A stretch of 64,000 nucleotides of DNA from Candidatus Nitrosopumilus sp. (GTDB taxonomy: Archaea > Thermoproteota > Nitrososphaeria > Nitrososphaerales > Nitrosopumilaceae), in the NCBI GenBank assembly GCA_013215285.1, contig JABSRD010000008.1:33406-97405 (forward strand). Direction: 5' to 3'. The notes beneath the pieces are model-generated. The model saw nothing but the letters and a program-made list of their open reading frames with translations. It had not been told where the DNA came from and did not search any database. Below are positions 1 to 8,759 of the stretch, piece by piece; within the stretch, counting starts at the first letter, position 1; every line of letters begins with the position of its first letter. Made by a program: the position numbers and the translations under genes.

Positions 1-797
1 TCAACAGAATTATAATTTTTCTTCAATCCAATTCCGGACTTTATTATCAATGGAAGACTAAGAAATGTGATTAGCGATATAGTTGGAAACAGGTTTGTAG
101 ATACACCAATAATTATTGCACAGTATGATACTAGAGGAAAAATCCAAAATAATTTTGTAGCTTTTTCTTTTCCAGCTACAATAACCAAAGTCTTTCTCCC
201 TTTAGATTTGTCAGCATCATGATCAGGAAATGATGCAATGAATAGTACTAAAGACGATAAAGACCCAACTACAATTCCTGCAAGAATAGATTCTAAAGTA
301 ATTTGTCCTGATTGAATAAAAAATGCACCAATAACTATCATGGCACCTTTTACTGCAACAAAAAATTCACCTAAACCAGAATCTACAATTTTGGTAGAGT
401 AAAAGTAAATGGATAGAATGGCAAATCCCAAGATCACTGCAATAATTATTCCATCTGTAACTACAAAGTAACCGCCAATTATAGTACCAATTATCAAAGA
501 TGCAATTCCCGCACGATACACAGATGAAGGTTTGAGTAATCCTTCAGGTAGTACACCAGTTCCACCACTCATTTTAGTTCGAGTAGTTGTAGTGTCAATT
601 CCTCGTTTAAAATCCCAAAAATCATTTAGTAGATCTACACTTGCATGAAGTGCCATAACTCCTGCAAATGTCAATAATGCATCAAATGGATTAATGGTGT
701 GATTTAACCACCAATTAAGAGATAAACCAACAGATACTGCAATTACAGATGCTAGAAGGAATCTGACTCTAATTACTCTAAACCATACAGAAAGCAT
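1..797 (-). CDS. UbiA-family prenyltransferase (MenA-like), 3' end cut by window edge
   Basis: Not in the ORF track because it runs off the left edge; I translated it by hand. It encodes a multi-pass membrane prenyltransferase that attaches a polyprenyl chain to an aromatic ring in quinone synthesis. The first aspartate-rich motif is NDFWDFKRGID, followed by TKMSGG; the second is SFPDHDADKSKGRKT, the arrangement seen in 1,4-dihydroxy-2-naphthoate prenyltransferases (MenA). Hydrophobic helices fill the rest. The first ATG is at 797, but in-frame TTG codons just upstream are possible starts, and the frame is closed by a TGA further up. MenA versus another UbiA member cannot be settled here. At least 265 codons are present. 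Confidence 0.85.
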   Translation of the reverse strand, partial: MLSVWFRVIRVRFLLASVIAVSVGLSLNWWLNHTINPFDALLTFAGVMALHASVDLLNDFWDFKRGIDTTTTRTKMSGGTGVLPEGLLKPSSVYRAGIASLIIGTIIGGYFVVTDGIIIAVILGFAILSIYFYSTKIVDSGLGEFFVAVKGAMIVIGAFFIQSGQITLESILAGIVVGSLSSLVLFIASFPDHDADKSKGRKTLVIVAGKEKATKLFWIFPLVSYCAIIIGVSTNLFPTISLITFLSLPLIIKSGIGLKKNYNSV

Positions 798-853
798 CAA
801 AAACAATGTCAGTTTTTCAGTATAATATTCATGAGTTTTGATTTTAGGTCATT

Positions 854-862
854 CTTTATATG
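854..862 (+). promoter_or_regulatory. TATA box for the small zinc-ribbon gene at 884
   Basis: The sequence ctttatatg is centred about 26 bases upstream of the ATG at 884. This spacing fits an archaeal TATA box driving a transcript that starts at or next to the start codon (leaderless). Inferred from spacing and composition only. Confidence 0.45.
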
Positions 863-883
863 AAAATTGAATAAAATACGCCT

Positions 884-1090
884 ATGAGAATTGGTAAAAT
901 TTCAGAAAATGAAAAGAAGGTGAGATTTAATGTTGAAATTTACTGTACTAATTGTAACAAAAAAGTTCCTGGCGGATTACTTACAGGCGAAAAGTATTAC
1001 GGAACTGAGTCATTTAAAAAAGAATTAGAATTATTTAAAAAAACATATCTTTGTGGAATTTGTAGAGATAAAAAAAGAACAAGTAAATAA
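884..1090 (+). CDS. Small CxxC zinc-ribbon protein
   Basis: A 68-residue protein with two cysteine pairs, YCTNC near residue 20 and LCGIC near residue 58, spaced as in a small zinc ribbon. The rest is lysine-rich with no membrane segment or signal peptide. It ends directly against the 3' end of the convergent surface-protein gene. A TATA-like element lies at leaderless distance, which supports the start and that it is a real gene. No function is recognised; nucleic-acid binding or a metal-sensing role would fit the small basic zinc-ribbon form but is only inference. Confidence 0.65.
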   Translation: MRIGKISENEKKVRFNVEIYCTNCNKKVPGGLLTGEKYYGTESFKKELELFKKTYLCGICRDKKRTSK

Positions 1091-3805
1091 TTAAATTTCT
1101 TCTTCGTCTTCCCAGTCTTCTTCCAAATCAGTTTTTGATTTCTTTAAGAACATGAATACAATTACTCCTACCATCAGAATTCCACCAATAACAATATAGA
1201 TTATCCAATCAGGTAATTCTAAATTAATTGCATCAAATGTGATATCAGGTGCATTAACATTCACAGTAAAAGTGTCTCTACCTTCAGCATATCCTTCAGC
1301 AGTTGCAATGATGTCAAATGATATTGTAGGTCCTTCAAATGCAGTTAAACTAACTATTGCACTACCATCAGAACCAGTCCTTACAACTTCGGGAGTAACT
1401 AATGCATCCTCACCAGTAATAATTTTTATCGATGCACCAGAAACTGAACCTGTATCTTCATCATCTACAAATAATTTAAATTCAATTGGCTCACCAGCTT
1501 TAATTTCAGATCCTAACCCTCCCGTAAAAACTTGTAATTGAGTTTGAGATGATGCAATATTAATTACAGAAGAAGTTCCATTGACACCTTTAGCACTTGC
1601 TGAAATAGTTGCAATTCCTACAGATCCAGTTGTTTTGATTGGGAATGTAGAATATGAAGATCCAGCAGGGATTACTGAGTCATCAATAATTTGAACAACA
1701 GAATCTTGGGATGATGTAATTTTAGATTTTATATCAAATTTTGAAATAACTGGATTTCCTTGCAAATCAACTAATTGTATAATACCTAAATTTTGTTGAT
1801 GTTCTGCATTAATTTTCACTAGAGGTAAAATGACTTGCATTTTTGATGAAGGTTGCGTGATGAATGTTTTACTTCCTATTAATTCAAAATCAGCATGCTG
1901 GCCAATAGGTTCCAATGTAAGAACAATACTGAATTCATCCTCAGACACATCAAATGAATCACTTCGTAATTGTGTAAGTGAAAAAGTAGTACCTTTATCA
2001 ATTTCCACCAATCCATTTGTAGGAGTAATCAAGTATTTTCCAGAATCTTTCATCATTTTTGGTCGTTCTTTACCATCAAGTGCAATCAAAAAAATGTCAA
2101 AAAATCCATCTTTATCATAAATTATACCATTCTCACCAGTTGGTGAAAACATCCTTACTTCTTTTTGTTCTAATGTGTTAACTATTTCAGTTTCAAATGA
2201 ACCAGTTCCAACACCATTTATGGATGTGGAAATAGTTACAAAGCCTGTTTTTTGACCAGTAGAAATCTCAGCAGTACCAAAAGAATAGGAACTTGTTATC
2301 TTTCCACCATCAGAAATAGTGGCTAATTTATCATCACTAGAAATTACATTAATATTCTGAACATATCCATCGCTGTATTGATTTTCTTTTGATTGCATAG
2401 GATAAAGTTCATCTTCTTCTAAACAATCAATAGAATACAAAATCATATCTTCAAAATCTAATTCAGTGTTGTGTTCAATTTCATTATTATTTGTTGAACC
2501 GTTTTCATCGGTTAATTCAGCACAGCCAAGATGAATCTTAATTAAACTCCCATCAGTTCGTATTCCATCATCATCTTCATCGTCTTCAATATTAGATAAT
2601 TGATAAGTGAAATAAGCAGTAGCGTTACTGGGTATTTTTTCAAGTCCATACACTCCAACTGTATGATCATAATTTTTTACATCAAATCCAAAATCAAATA
2701 CGGTACTAACATTTCGTTTAACATTGTCAACACCTTCAATAGAAATTCCCACAGTTCTAAAAGTATCAGTTGCAGTTCCATAGCCATCAGAAGTAACTCC
2801 AATCAAAATATTATTTTTAAGAAGATTCTGTAGACTGAATGTGTCTTGAAGTAGATATCCAAATTGTCCTTTTTTGATTGTGGGTTTTTCAGATTTTACA
2901 AAATTTGCTAAATTTTCGCCAATAGGATATTGTTCACTTGAGAAAAAATTCAAGGGGATGTCATTAGGGGTTTTTGTAGGATTACCATCAGAGTCAACTA
3001 CAGTCACAAAAATATCCAAAGTTCTGTCAATTTCTGCAGGAATTAATTTTGGAAAAACTGATATCTGTAATGCAGTTGGAAGTGTAGATGAAATTCTAAT
3101 ACTCTTGGCTACGTCTAGTCCAGCATCTACTTGAATTGCTCGCAAATAGGTATTTCCTATTTTGTCATGAGTTGATATTATTCCCCATGCATAATAGGTA
3201 CCTTGTTTAATTATCAAGATGTTTGAATCAGGGGACGCTAAAGATTTCTCGTGTTCGAGTAAAATTTCAATATCATTAGGTGCACGAACCAATACCCCAT
3301 CGGATGTTGTAAGATAAACTGAAAAAGGCATTTCAGAGTTTACGTGCATTTCAGTGGTTGGTAAATTTAATTCTAAAACTAAATCGTCGGGAAGATAAGT
3401 TTCATCAGTTCCTATCTCAATTTTTTGAAATGTTGTTTTTCCATTAAGACTTGCAGTAATTGTTGTTTTACCAGATTTCTCACTTGTTGTTACTGGAAAA
3501 GATACAAATTCTTCATTAGCTTTTAAAATCACTGTTTTAGGAACAAATGCGACTGAAGGATTATCAGAACTTAAACTAACTGGAACATCATATGAAGAGG
3601 TAATTGGCACACCATGTTTACTTAGAACATAAAGATATCCTACTTGATGTTCTGCAACTCCACGTTCCAAATGAGATGGAGATATTGCTAATTTTATAGA
3701 ATAATCAGATAATGATTCTAGATTTTGAGCAGATGCATAATGTAAATTTCCGCCAAACAGTAGAGATATCGCAAGTAAGAAGATTATTGGGTTTTTTATT
3801 TTCAT
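1091..3805 (-). CDS. Large secreted surface protein with Ig-like repeats and C-terminal membrane anchor
   Basis: A 904-residue protein with a Sec signal peptide (LLAISLLFGGNLHYASAQ), a long beta-rich region, and near the C-terminus one transmembrane helix (WIIYIVIGGILMVGVIVFMFL) followed by a short acidic cytoplasmic tail (DLEEDWEDEEEI). The ectodomain contains repeated stretches resembling bacterial Ig-like/invasin repeats, for example IGIATISASAKGVNGTS and SGKTTITASLNGKTT. It lies directly downstream of, and co-oriented with, the pilin-like genes, so an adhesin or a surface partner of the pilus is plausible. An S-layer-associated role is the main alternative. The gene is intact. Confidence 0.7.
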   Translation of the reverse strand: MKIKNPIIFLLAISLLFGGNLHYASAQNLESLSDYSIKLAISPSHLERGVAEHQVGYLYVLSKHGVPITSSYDVPVSLSSDNPSVAFVPKTVILKANEEFVSFPVTTSEKSGKTTITASLNGKTTFQKIEIGTDETYLPDDLVLELNLPTTEMHVNSEMPFSVYLTTSDGVLVRAPNDIEILLEHEKSLASPDSNILIIKQGTYYAWGIISTHDKIGNTYLRAIQVDAGLDVAKSIRISSTLPTALQISVFPKLIPAEIDRTLDIFVTVVDSDGNPTKTPNDIPLNFFSSEQYPIGENLANFVKSEKPTIKKGQFGYLLQDTFSLQNLLKNNILIGVTSDGYGTATDTFRTVGISIEGVDNVKRNVSTVFDFGFDVKNYDHTVGVYGLEKIPSNATAYFTYQLSNIEDDEDDDGIRTDGSLIKIHLGCAELTDENGSTNNNEIEHNTELDFEDMILYSIDCLEEDELYPMQSKENQYSDGYVQNINVISSDDKLATISDGGKITSSYSFGTAEISTGQKTGFVTISTSINGVGTGSFETEIVNTLEQKEVRMFSPTGENGIIYDKDGFFDIFLIALDGKERPKMMKDSGKYLITPTNGLVEIDKGTTFSLTQLRSDSFDVSEDEFSIVLTLEPIGQHADFELIGSKTFITQPSSKMQVILPLVKINAEHQQNLGIIQLVDLQGNPVISKFDIKSKITSSQDSVVQIIDDSVIPAGSSYSTFPIKTTGSVGIATISASAKGVNGTSSVINIASSQTQLQVFTGGLGSEIKAGEPIEFKLFVDDEDTGSVSGASIKIITGEDALVTPEVVRTGSDGSAIVSLTAFEGPTISFDIIATAEGYAEGRDTFTVNVNAPDITFDAINLELPDWIIYIVIGGILMVGVIVFMFLKKSKTDLEEDWEDEEEI

Positions 3806-3861
3806 TTTTTCTCCATTTTTCAGTTATCCATTTTTTTTCATAAAAAGGAAAAAAGGGTGGG

Positions 3862-4437
3862 TTATCCACTTTGTTGTCCAGCAATTACAGTTCCAACGAA
3901 GACAGCACCGTTTGATGTTGTCAATTTGATCTGTGTGTCTCTACCTTGTTTGATGTTTTCATCAAGTTGTAGAATTAGTGTCACTTGTTGTCCAGGTTGA
4001 ACTTCTGCAGATGTTGCTGACAAGATTGTAGCAGGTCCTCTTGTAAGAATTTGATAGCTGCCTTGTATTGGGCCAGTAGCATTATAGTTGTATACTGTAC
4101 CACCAAATCTTACTTCACCTAGTGTAAGTTTTCCTACACTGTTACTTTGTACATAGATTACTATATTTTCATCTACGAGTAGACCATCTCCTGCAGTATT
4201 TCCTGCTGCAAATACGGTACCATCATGATTTAACATAGTACCATCAGTTGCATCATAACCAGCAAATTTTAGTGACTCAATTTGTGGAGCGCCACTAATT
4301 TGAGCAGAACTGAAAAATCCTTGTGAGAACACAAAGACAATACTTCCACCAACGACTGCGATTGCTACTAAAAGAAGTGTTGCAATAACTGGAGCAACTG
4401 CTCTTCTTGAAGTCATTTTTGACTGTAGTTTTGTCAT
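3862..4437 (-). CDS. Archaeal type IV pilin-like protein
   Basis: A pilin/archaellin-like protein with a class III signal peptide: a short basic leader ending SRRA followed by the hydrophobic stretch VAPVIATLLLVAIAVVGG, then a beta-rich, Gly/Thr-rich mature part. The ORF track starts at 4485, but MTKLQSKMTSRRAV at 4437 gives a normal short pilin leader, so I prefer that start; MTSRR at 4416 is also possible. A prepilin peptidase should cut just before the hydrophobic helix. The final region (QQVTLILQLDENIKQGRDTQ) resembles the edge strands of archaeal pilins. It is the most standard pilin of this cluster and a good candidate for the main pilus subunit. Confidence 0.75.
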   Translation of the reverse strand: MTKLQSKMTSRRAVAPVIATLLLVAIAVVGGSIVFVFSQGFFSSAQISGAPQIESLKFAGYDATDGTMLNHDGTVFAAGNTAGDGLLVDENIVIYVQSNSVGKLTLGEVRFGGTVYNYNATGPIQGSYQILTRGPATILSATSAEVQPGQQVTLILQLDENIKQGRDTQIKLTTSNGAVFVGTVIAGQQSG

Positions 4438-4567
4438 TATGAATTTCTTAGAATTAGAAAAGATGTTAAAGTAATTTGTGTTCAAAATGGACTACAATTA
4501 ACTGGTTTGTGCATATGTTTTATGAAATGAATAAAAAATCATGTAAACTATAAGATGAAAAAATAGA

Positions 4568-5230
4568 TTATGGACAGCCAGTAGTTGGACATACCTGTAA
4601 AACAGTTTCAGCTATAGGACCAACTGCAAATGTGCCACTTGGACTATTACCAGTAGCAATACCATTTGCAAGAATATGCATAACATACATTTTTGCTTTA
4701 GGAACGGAGGGAGCAGTTGCGGTAAACTGAATAGTTTTTGCTTCAGTGTGATCATCTATTGATGATATAAGAGAACCAACTATCTGTGTAGAACCATCAG
4801 GATATGTAATAGGGGTAGACAAAGTAAAACCATTAGAACTAATGATGTTATTAAAAGTCCATTCTTTTGGAATGTTGATGATTAGAGATGTACCAGCACT
4901 TATTCCATAAATATTATCACTGCTCATGTCAGCAAGAGTTGCATTAAATGTCACAGTACTCCCTTCTACAATTCCTCTCAACTCACCCATAACATTGGAA
5001 GATGCAACAGACTCAGGGTTTCTTGCAAGAAAAACATTTGGTAGTGCAACTTCACTAGTATGCATTGTAGTACCATAGCCTGCTTTTCCATATTGCCCAA
5101 GAGTTGTAAACACAACAGGTTGAACTAGAATATTTTGTGCATCATCTATAGTACCCGCCATATTTCCACTGCCAATACCTACAAGAAATGGAAAGACGGA
5201 TCTAGGTGCAACTTCAATAGGAGTGACCAA
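4568..5230 (-). CDS. C-terminal half of a pilin-like surface protein, separated from the upstream half by one TGA
   Basis: This 220-residue ORF is in the same frame as the ORF ending at 5234 and is separated from it only by TGA GAT before a TTG codon. It has no pilin leader or signal peptide of its own, and its content (TFNATLADMSSDNIYGISAG, KTIQFTATAPSVPKAKMYVM) is that of an extracellular beta-rich domain, so it cannot easily be exported alone. Most likely it is the second half of a protein of about 595 residues. It could be translated by readthrough, by reinitiation at the TTG, or be dead. The last residues, CPTTGCP, hold a cysteine pair. Confidence 0.5.
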   Translation of the reverse strand: MVTPIEVAPRSVFPFLVGIGSGNMAGTIDDAQNILVQPVVFTTLGQYGKAGYGTTMHTSEVALPNVFLARNPESVASSNVMGELRGIVEGSTVTFNATLADMSSDNIYGISAGTSLIINIPKEWTFNNIISSNGFTLSTPITYPDGSTQIVGSLISSIDDHTEAKTIQFTATAPSVPKAKMYVMHILANGIATGNSPSGTFAVGPIAETVLQVCPTTGCP

Positions 5231-5233
5231 ATC

Positions 5234-6358
5234 TCACCACATCAGTTGGTTACTTTCAGGACAAGACCAATTATCAGGTGTGGGAGGTATTGTTACAGGT
5301 CTTTCAGGATTCGCACCTGGAATATCTTCACAGTTTTTTGCAAAAACATCATCTTGTGAATTTGCCCTAGGAACAAATGCCATTATCACTACCTTGTTTA
5401 CAAACATCGGTTGATCTGTGGGATTTGCAACATTAACACCCCAGATAGGCCTATCTGTAACATCACTATCCTCATCTCCAATTGCATTAGGCATTATCAT
5501 AAATATCTGAGGTTTTCCAAAAAGTTCGTTTGAGATAACTACTTCACCTCCACCTTCACCAGCTTCTCGTAAAAGAATCGAATCAGATACAACATTACTG
5601 GATACATCTTCAGTGTCTTCAAAGTCACCTATTGCAATAGCTGAAAATACCACATCATCACCACTAACTCCATCAACTTGATAATCCCAAGAGAACATCA
5701 CAGATTCTCCATGTTCTAAATTCACAGACGCAGGGGTATGTGAAGGTGAAGGTGAAGGTGAAATAAGGAAACCAGAGCCAAGTACAGATTGCATTTCAGG
5801 GTGAACATTCTTAATTTCAGCATCGCCAGTGTTAGTAACAACCATTACAACAGTGACATTTTTTCCAAGAACTACATCAGGGGGATCTGTAATTAATTCA
5901 GCACGTAGTTCACCTACAGAAGATCCGACACCAACTACTAGTTCTTTAATTTTAATTGTTCCAAGAGAGGAGATTATTTTGACATCATATGTATCAGGAA
6001 CCATTCCAAGTGTTTGCGTTGAAACAACATTATTAGTAAAACCTGAGGGCACAAATGCATCATCATAAGTTATATCAAATCGAGTTACAGGTTGATTTGA
6101 TAATGTTTTGTTAGCAATCCACATACTTGAAATTTCAACAGGGTTTTGACCTTGGTTTTTAACATTCATACTTAAAATATTATTTTCATCAATAGAAGCA
6201 AAAATTGCAAATTGTTCTTGCTGTTTTTTTATTTCAATATCAGAAATAATTCTTTGTGTAGTTACAATATCTTCTTGGGCATCTAATGCTAAACCCAATA
6301 CTGAGAAACCTGAAATCATTAACACAGTAAAAAATAATCCTCCTACAACTGAGGACAA
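5234..6358 (-). CDS. Pilin-like surface protein, N-terminal half; the canonical start lies inside the leader
   Basis: A 374-residue ORF beginning LSSVVGGLFFTVLMISGFSV, a typical pilin transmembrane helix, followed by a coiled stretch and domains resembling CARDB/Ig folds (VVTNTGDAEIKNVHPEMQ). The only canonical in-frame start is the TTG at 6358, but the open frame continues upstream and encodes FQPQNRRG immediately before it, which is the class III cleavage motif also seen in the neighbouring pilins (KNRRA). So translation probably begins upstream at a non-standard codon, or a frame lesion hides the start. The frame stops at a TGA and resumes in the next ORF. It overlaps the end of the upstream pilin gene. 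Confidence 0.6.
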   Translation of the reverse strand: MSSVVGGLFFTVLMISGFSVLGLALDAQEDIVTTQRIISDIEIKKQQEQFAIFASIDENNILSMNVKNQGQNPVEISSMWIANKTLSNQPVTRFDITYDDAFVPSGFTNNVVSTQTLGMVPDTYDVKIISSLGTIKIKELVVGVGSSVGELRAELITDPPDVVLGKNVTVVMVVTNTGDAEIKNVHPEMQSVLGSGFLISPSPSPSHTPASVNLEHGESVMFSWDYQVDGVSGDDVVFSAIAIGDFEDTEDVSSNVVSDSILLREAGEGGGEVVISNELFGKPQIFMIMPNAIGDEDSDVTDRPIWGVNVANPTDQPMFVNKVVIMAFVPRANSQDDVFAKNCEDIPGANPERPVTIPPTPDNWSCPESNQLMW

Positions 6359-6399
6359 TCCACGCCTATTTTGAGGCTGAAAACAGTTTCTTTTTAGAT

Positions 6400-6924
6400 C
6401 TATCGTGCGTCACCTGTCTCAATGAAAAGTTCTACAGGGCGCATTCCACCCATATCAAGACGAATATGAACGCCTTTATTGAGACCTATATCAGAATCAT
6501 CCGAACCCAATTTAATTAAAAGATTAACTATCTGTCCGCTTTGAATTTGGATATCTTCATTTTGTATGATTGGAGAACTTCCTACAGGTAATATCGAAAA
6601 CATACCATCAGCAGGATATTTTCTATCAGCACCAGGCAAATAATCCACAGAAGCATCTAATTCAATTCCAGATGTAGATGAATCTCGTGTATTATATGCA
6701 AGAAGCAAGATATTTTTAGAAGAATCAAATGAAGATGCGGAAGCAAGGTTTCCAGAAACAAATGCATCATTTACAAAATAAGTAAGTGTACTAGCACCAG
6801 TTATTGTAACACCCATTAACATCATGGTACTAATAATTTCAGTGACAGCACGTCTGTTCTTCAATCTAGACTTTTTTGTCTTTGCTAATTTTTGATTTGA
6901 CATTGTTTTGGATTTCATTTTCAT
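6400..6924 (-). CDS. Type IV pilin-like protein
   Basis: A 174-residue protein with a basic leader of about 25 residues ending RLKNRRA, then the hydrophobic helix VTEIISTMMLMGVTITGAST. This is the form of archaeal prepilins cut by a class III signal peptidase. The mature part is beta-rich and contains IQSGQIVNLLIKLGSDDSD, which resembles the binding edge of other archaeal pilins. It sits one base downstream of the 6925-7458 pilin gene, so the two are co-transcribed. Probably a minor pilin. Confidence 0.7.
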   Translation of the reverse strand: MKMKSKTMSNQKLAKTKKSRLKNRRAVTEIISTMMLMGVTITGASTLTYFVNDAFVSGNLASASSFDSSKNILLLAYNTRDSSTSGIELDASVDYLPGADRKYPADGMFSILPVGSSPIIQNEDIQIQSGQIVNLLIKLGSDDSDIGLNKGVHIRLDMGGMRPVELFIETGDAR

Positions 6925-7458
6925 CTATGTGTTAAATGGACTAGCAACAGTTGTGAAAAAATTTCCCCTAGTTGTGGTCAAGGATATTCTGTATTCAGAG
7001 TTAAGATATTTTACATCATTCCAAGTATTTGTGACAATACCTGACAATTCAATTTCTGAGTTGTCAACATTATCCAAGGTGATCTTTTGATTATCTTTGA
7101 TTAGAACAAGTTGATTAACATCAATCCAATTGGTAATGATTTCTTGATTGTCAATTTTGAGAATAGTGATAGTGGAAATGGTAGAATCAACTGTTCCAAT
7201 ATTTAGCAAATCTATTTGAATGTCATCAGAACCAGGTACAAATCTGACATGCTCAAAAATTATATCTTCGCGATGACTCAAATTACTAGATTTTTCATGA
7301 AATGAAAGATCATATGTGAATGCACTGATATTATCCATTCCATTAAACAAAATCACAGATCCTACAGCAGTTACAATTCCCAAAATCACAATACTGCCCA
7401 TGATCTGACTTACAGCACGACGATTTTTCACATGTAATTTGGGGAAGGCATTTCTCAC
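6925..7458 (-). CDS. Type IV pilin-like protein
   Basis: A 177-residue protein with the leader MRNAFPKLHVKNRRA and the helix VSQIMGSIVILGIVTAVGSV, again a class III signal peptide. The mature domain is short and beta-rich (IQIDLLNIGTVDSTISTITI). Its start overlaps the end of the zinc-ribbon protein gene at 7455 by four bases (ATGA-type coupling), tying the pilins to that gene in one operon. Probably a minor pilin or pilus initiator. Confidence 0.7.
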   Translation of the reverse strand: MRNAFPKLHVKNRRAVSQIMGSIVILGIVTAVGSVILFNGMDNISAFTYDLSFHEKSSNLSHREDIIFEHVRFVPGSDDIQIDLLNIGTVDSTISTITILKIDNQEIITNWIDVNQLVLIKDNQKITLDNVDNSEIELSGIVTNTWNDVKYLNSEYRISLTTTRGNFFTTVASPFNT

Positions 7459-8681
7459 TTTTTACCACCATTTTTTTCATATAATTCAGAAACAAGTGAA
7501 TCAAAGACAGATTTTTGCTTTTTAACATCATTTTGTGAATACCACTCAGAAACAAATTCCTCAACATGAGAAATGATTTGAGAAAAATCAGGTTCGGAGA
7601 TTAAATGGATTCCATAAAGTTTAGTAAGAATTTCTACACCAACATTAATGTCAGAAACAGTCACAAGCAAAGTATTTGTTGGATTTATGTCTAATTTTGG
7701 AACTAAAATAGAATTAATATCAGATTGATTAATACCTGTAGGATGATTTTTTATGAAAATCAAAATAGATTCGTTTGTTGTTTTGTTTTCTCCATAAATT
7801 GGAATTTCATGAACATTGCCACTTTGTCCTTTGATAGTAGCATTAAGTTTAGCAGTAAAATTGAATCCTTCTAATAATTTCAATAATTCATCTTTTATTT
7901 GATTAGTATCAGAATTAATTGAAATTTCAGAATTTTTTAGTTTGTAACTAAACGTTGTAACGAATTGACCTGAATTAATATCAAAGTCATGCTCATGTTT
8001 TCTACAATGTAATTTAATTACAGCATTATCAAATTTTTCAGAACAGCCATTGCATTGATACCACATCGCAGGAATACGAATTTCTTTTTCAAAATTTTTG
8101 ATTGGTTTCTTACAAGATGGACAATGTGAATTATTTTGATCTGAAAAATCAAAATTAGTACTCTCTGTAATGTAACCACATCGCTTATGTTCAAAGAGAT
8201 TTAATTTTTCAACATCCATTGAAGTACATTTTGGACAATAAAGGCGCATACTAGATGAAAAGGTATCTGAATGAGTTGGACAAACAATCAATTTTTCATA
8301 AATTTCTTTTTCTAAAATTCCATCATAAACCAAACCATCAAGACATTCAACATTGTCTTGAACTTCACCTATTTTTGATAAAATTGGATAGAATAACTTA
8401 CCCTCATTGTAATCTATGAATGGTTTAATGGTTCTATCATCAAGTTTTTGTACTTCCTGAATTAATCGAACAGCTTTACTATTGGTAGGCTTGGATAAAT
8501 CAAGGTTAGTCACTAAAATTTGTTTTTTAGAAACTAGTTCTTCAGGAATATATTTTTTTTCATCATTTGATTGATTTTTAAAAATTGAAGTAATATTTTC
8601 AAAACCAAATAATCTAGATTCAGATTTTGGTTCTAATTTAACATCATCATAAATAATTTTTTTTTTAAACATTACAATCAT
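7455..8681 (-). CDS. Multi-zinc-ribbon cytoplasmic protein of the pilus locus (TackOD1-like?)
   Basis: A 408-residue soluble protein without signal or membrane segments. The middle (residues about 130-235) holds a series of metal-binding pairs: CPTH, CPKC, HKRCGY, CPSC, CNGC and CRKH. That pattern resembles the thaumarchaeal output domain TackOD1, described from signalling proteins of this phylum; I make this match from memory and hold it loosely. The C-terminal 150 residues have alternating beta/alpha character (KTTNESILIFIKNHPTG, NTLLVTVSDINVGVEILTKL) that could be a receiver-like or nuclease-like fold. It heads the pilin operon and diverges from the ATPase gene, which suggests a regulator or cytoplasmic adaptor of pilus assembly. 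Starts at 8681 and 8672 are both possible. Confidence 0.55.
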   Translation of the reverse strand: MIVMFKKKIIYDDVKLEPKSESRLFGFENITSIFKNQSNDEKKYIPEELVSKKQILVTNLDLSKPTNSKAVRLIQEVQKLDDRTIKPFIDYNEGKLFYPILSKIGEVQDNVECLDGLVYDGILEKEIYEKLIVCPTHSDTFSSSMRLYCPKCTSMDVEKLNLFEHKRCGYITESTNFDFSDQNNSHCPSCKKPIKNFEKEIRIPAMWYQCNGCSEKFDNAVIKLHCRKHEHDFDINSGQFVTTFSYKLKNSEISINSDTNQIKDELLKLLEGFNFTAKLNATIKGQSGNVHEIPIYGENKTTNESILIFIKNHPTGINQSDINSILVPKLDINPTNTLLVTVSDINVGVEILTKLYGIHLISEPDFSQIISHVEEFVSEWYSQNDVKKQKSVFDSLVSELYEKNGGKK

Positions 8682-8759
8682 ACCTCACAATATAAGAGAG
8701 ATTCATTACCATGATGGTTTTTTTAACTAAAAGAAGAGTAAAAGGAAAATGTTGTTCAT

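Noticed and set aside
5234-5236. TGA as selenocysteine codon
   Set aside because: No selenocysteine machinery is visible and the SelB-like factor at 40036 has lost its GTP-binding loop; nonsense or readthrough is simpler.
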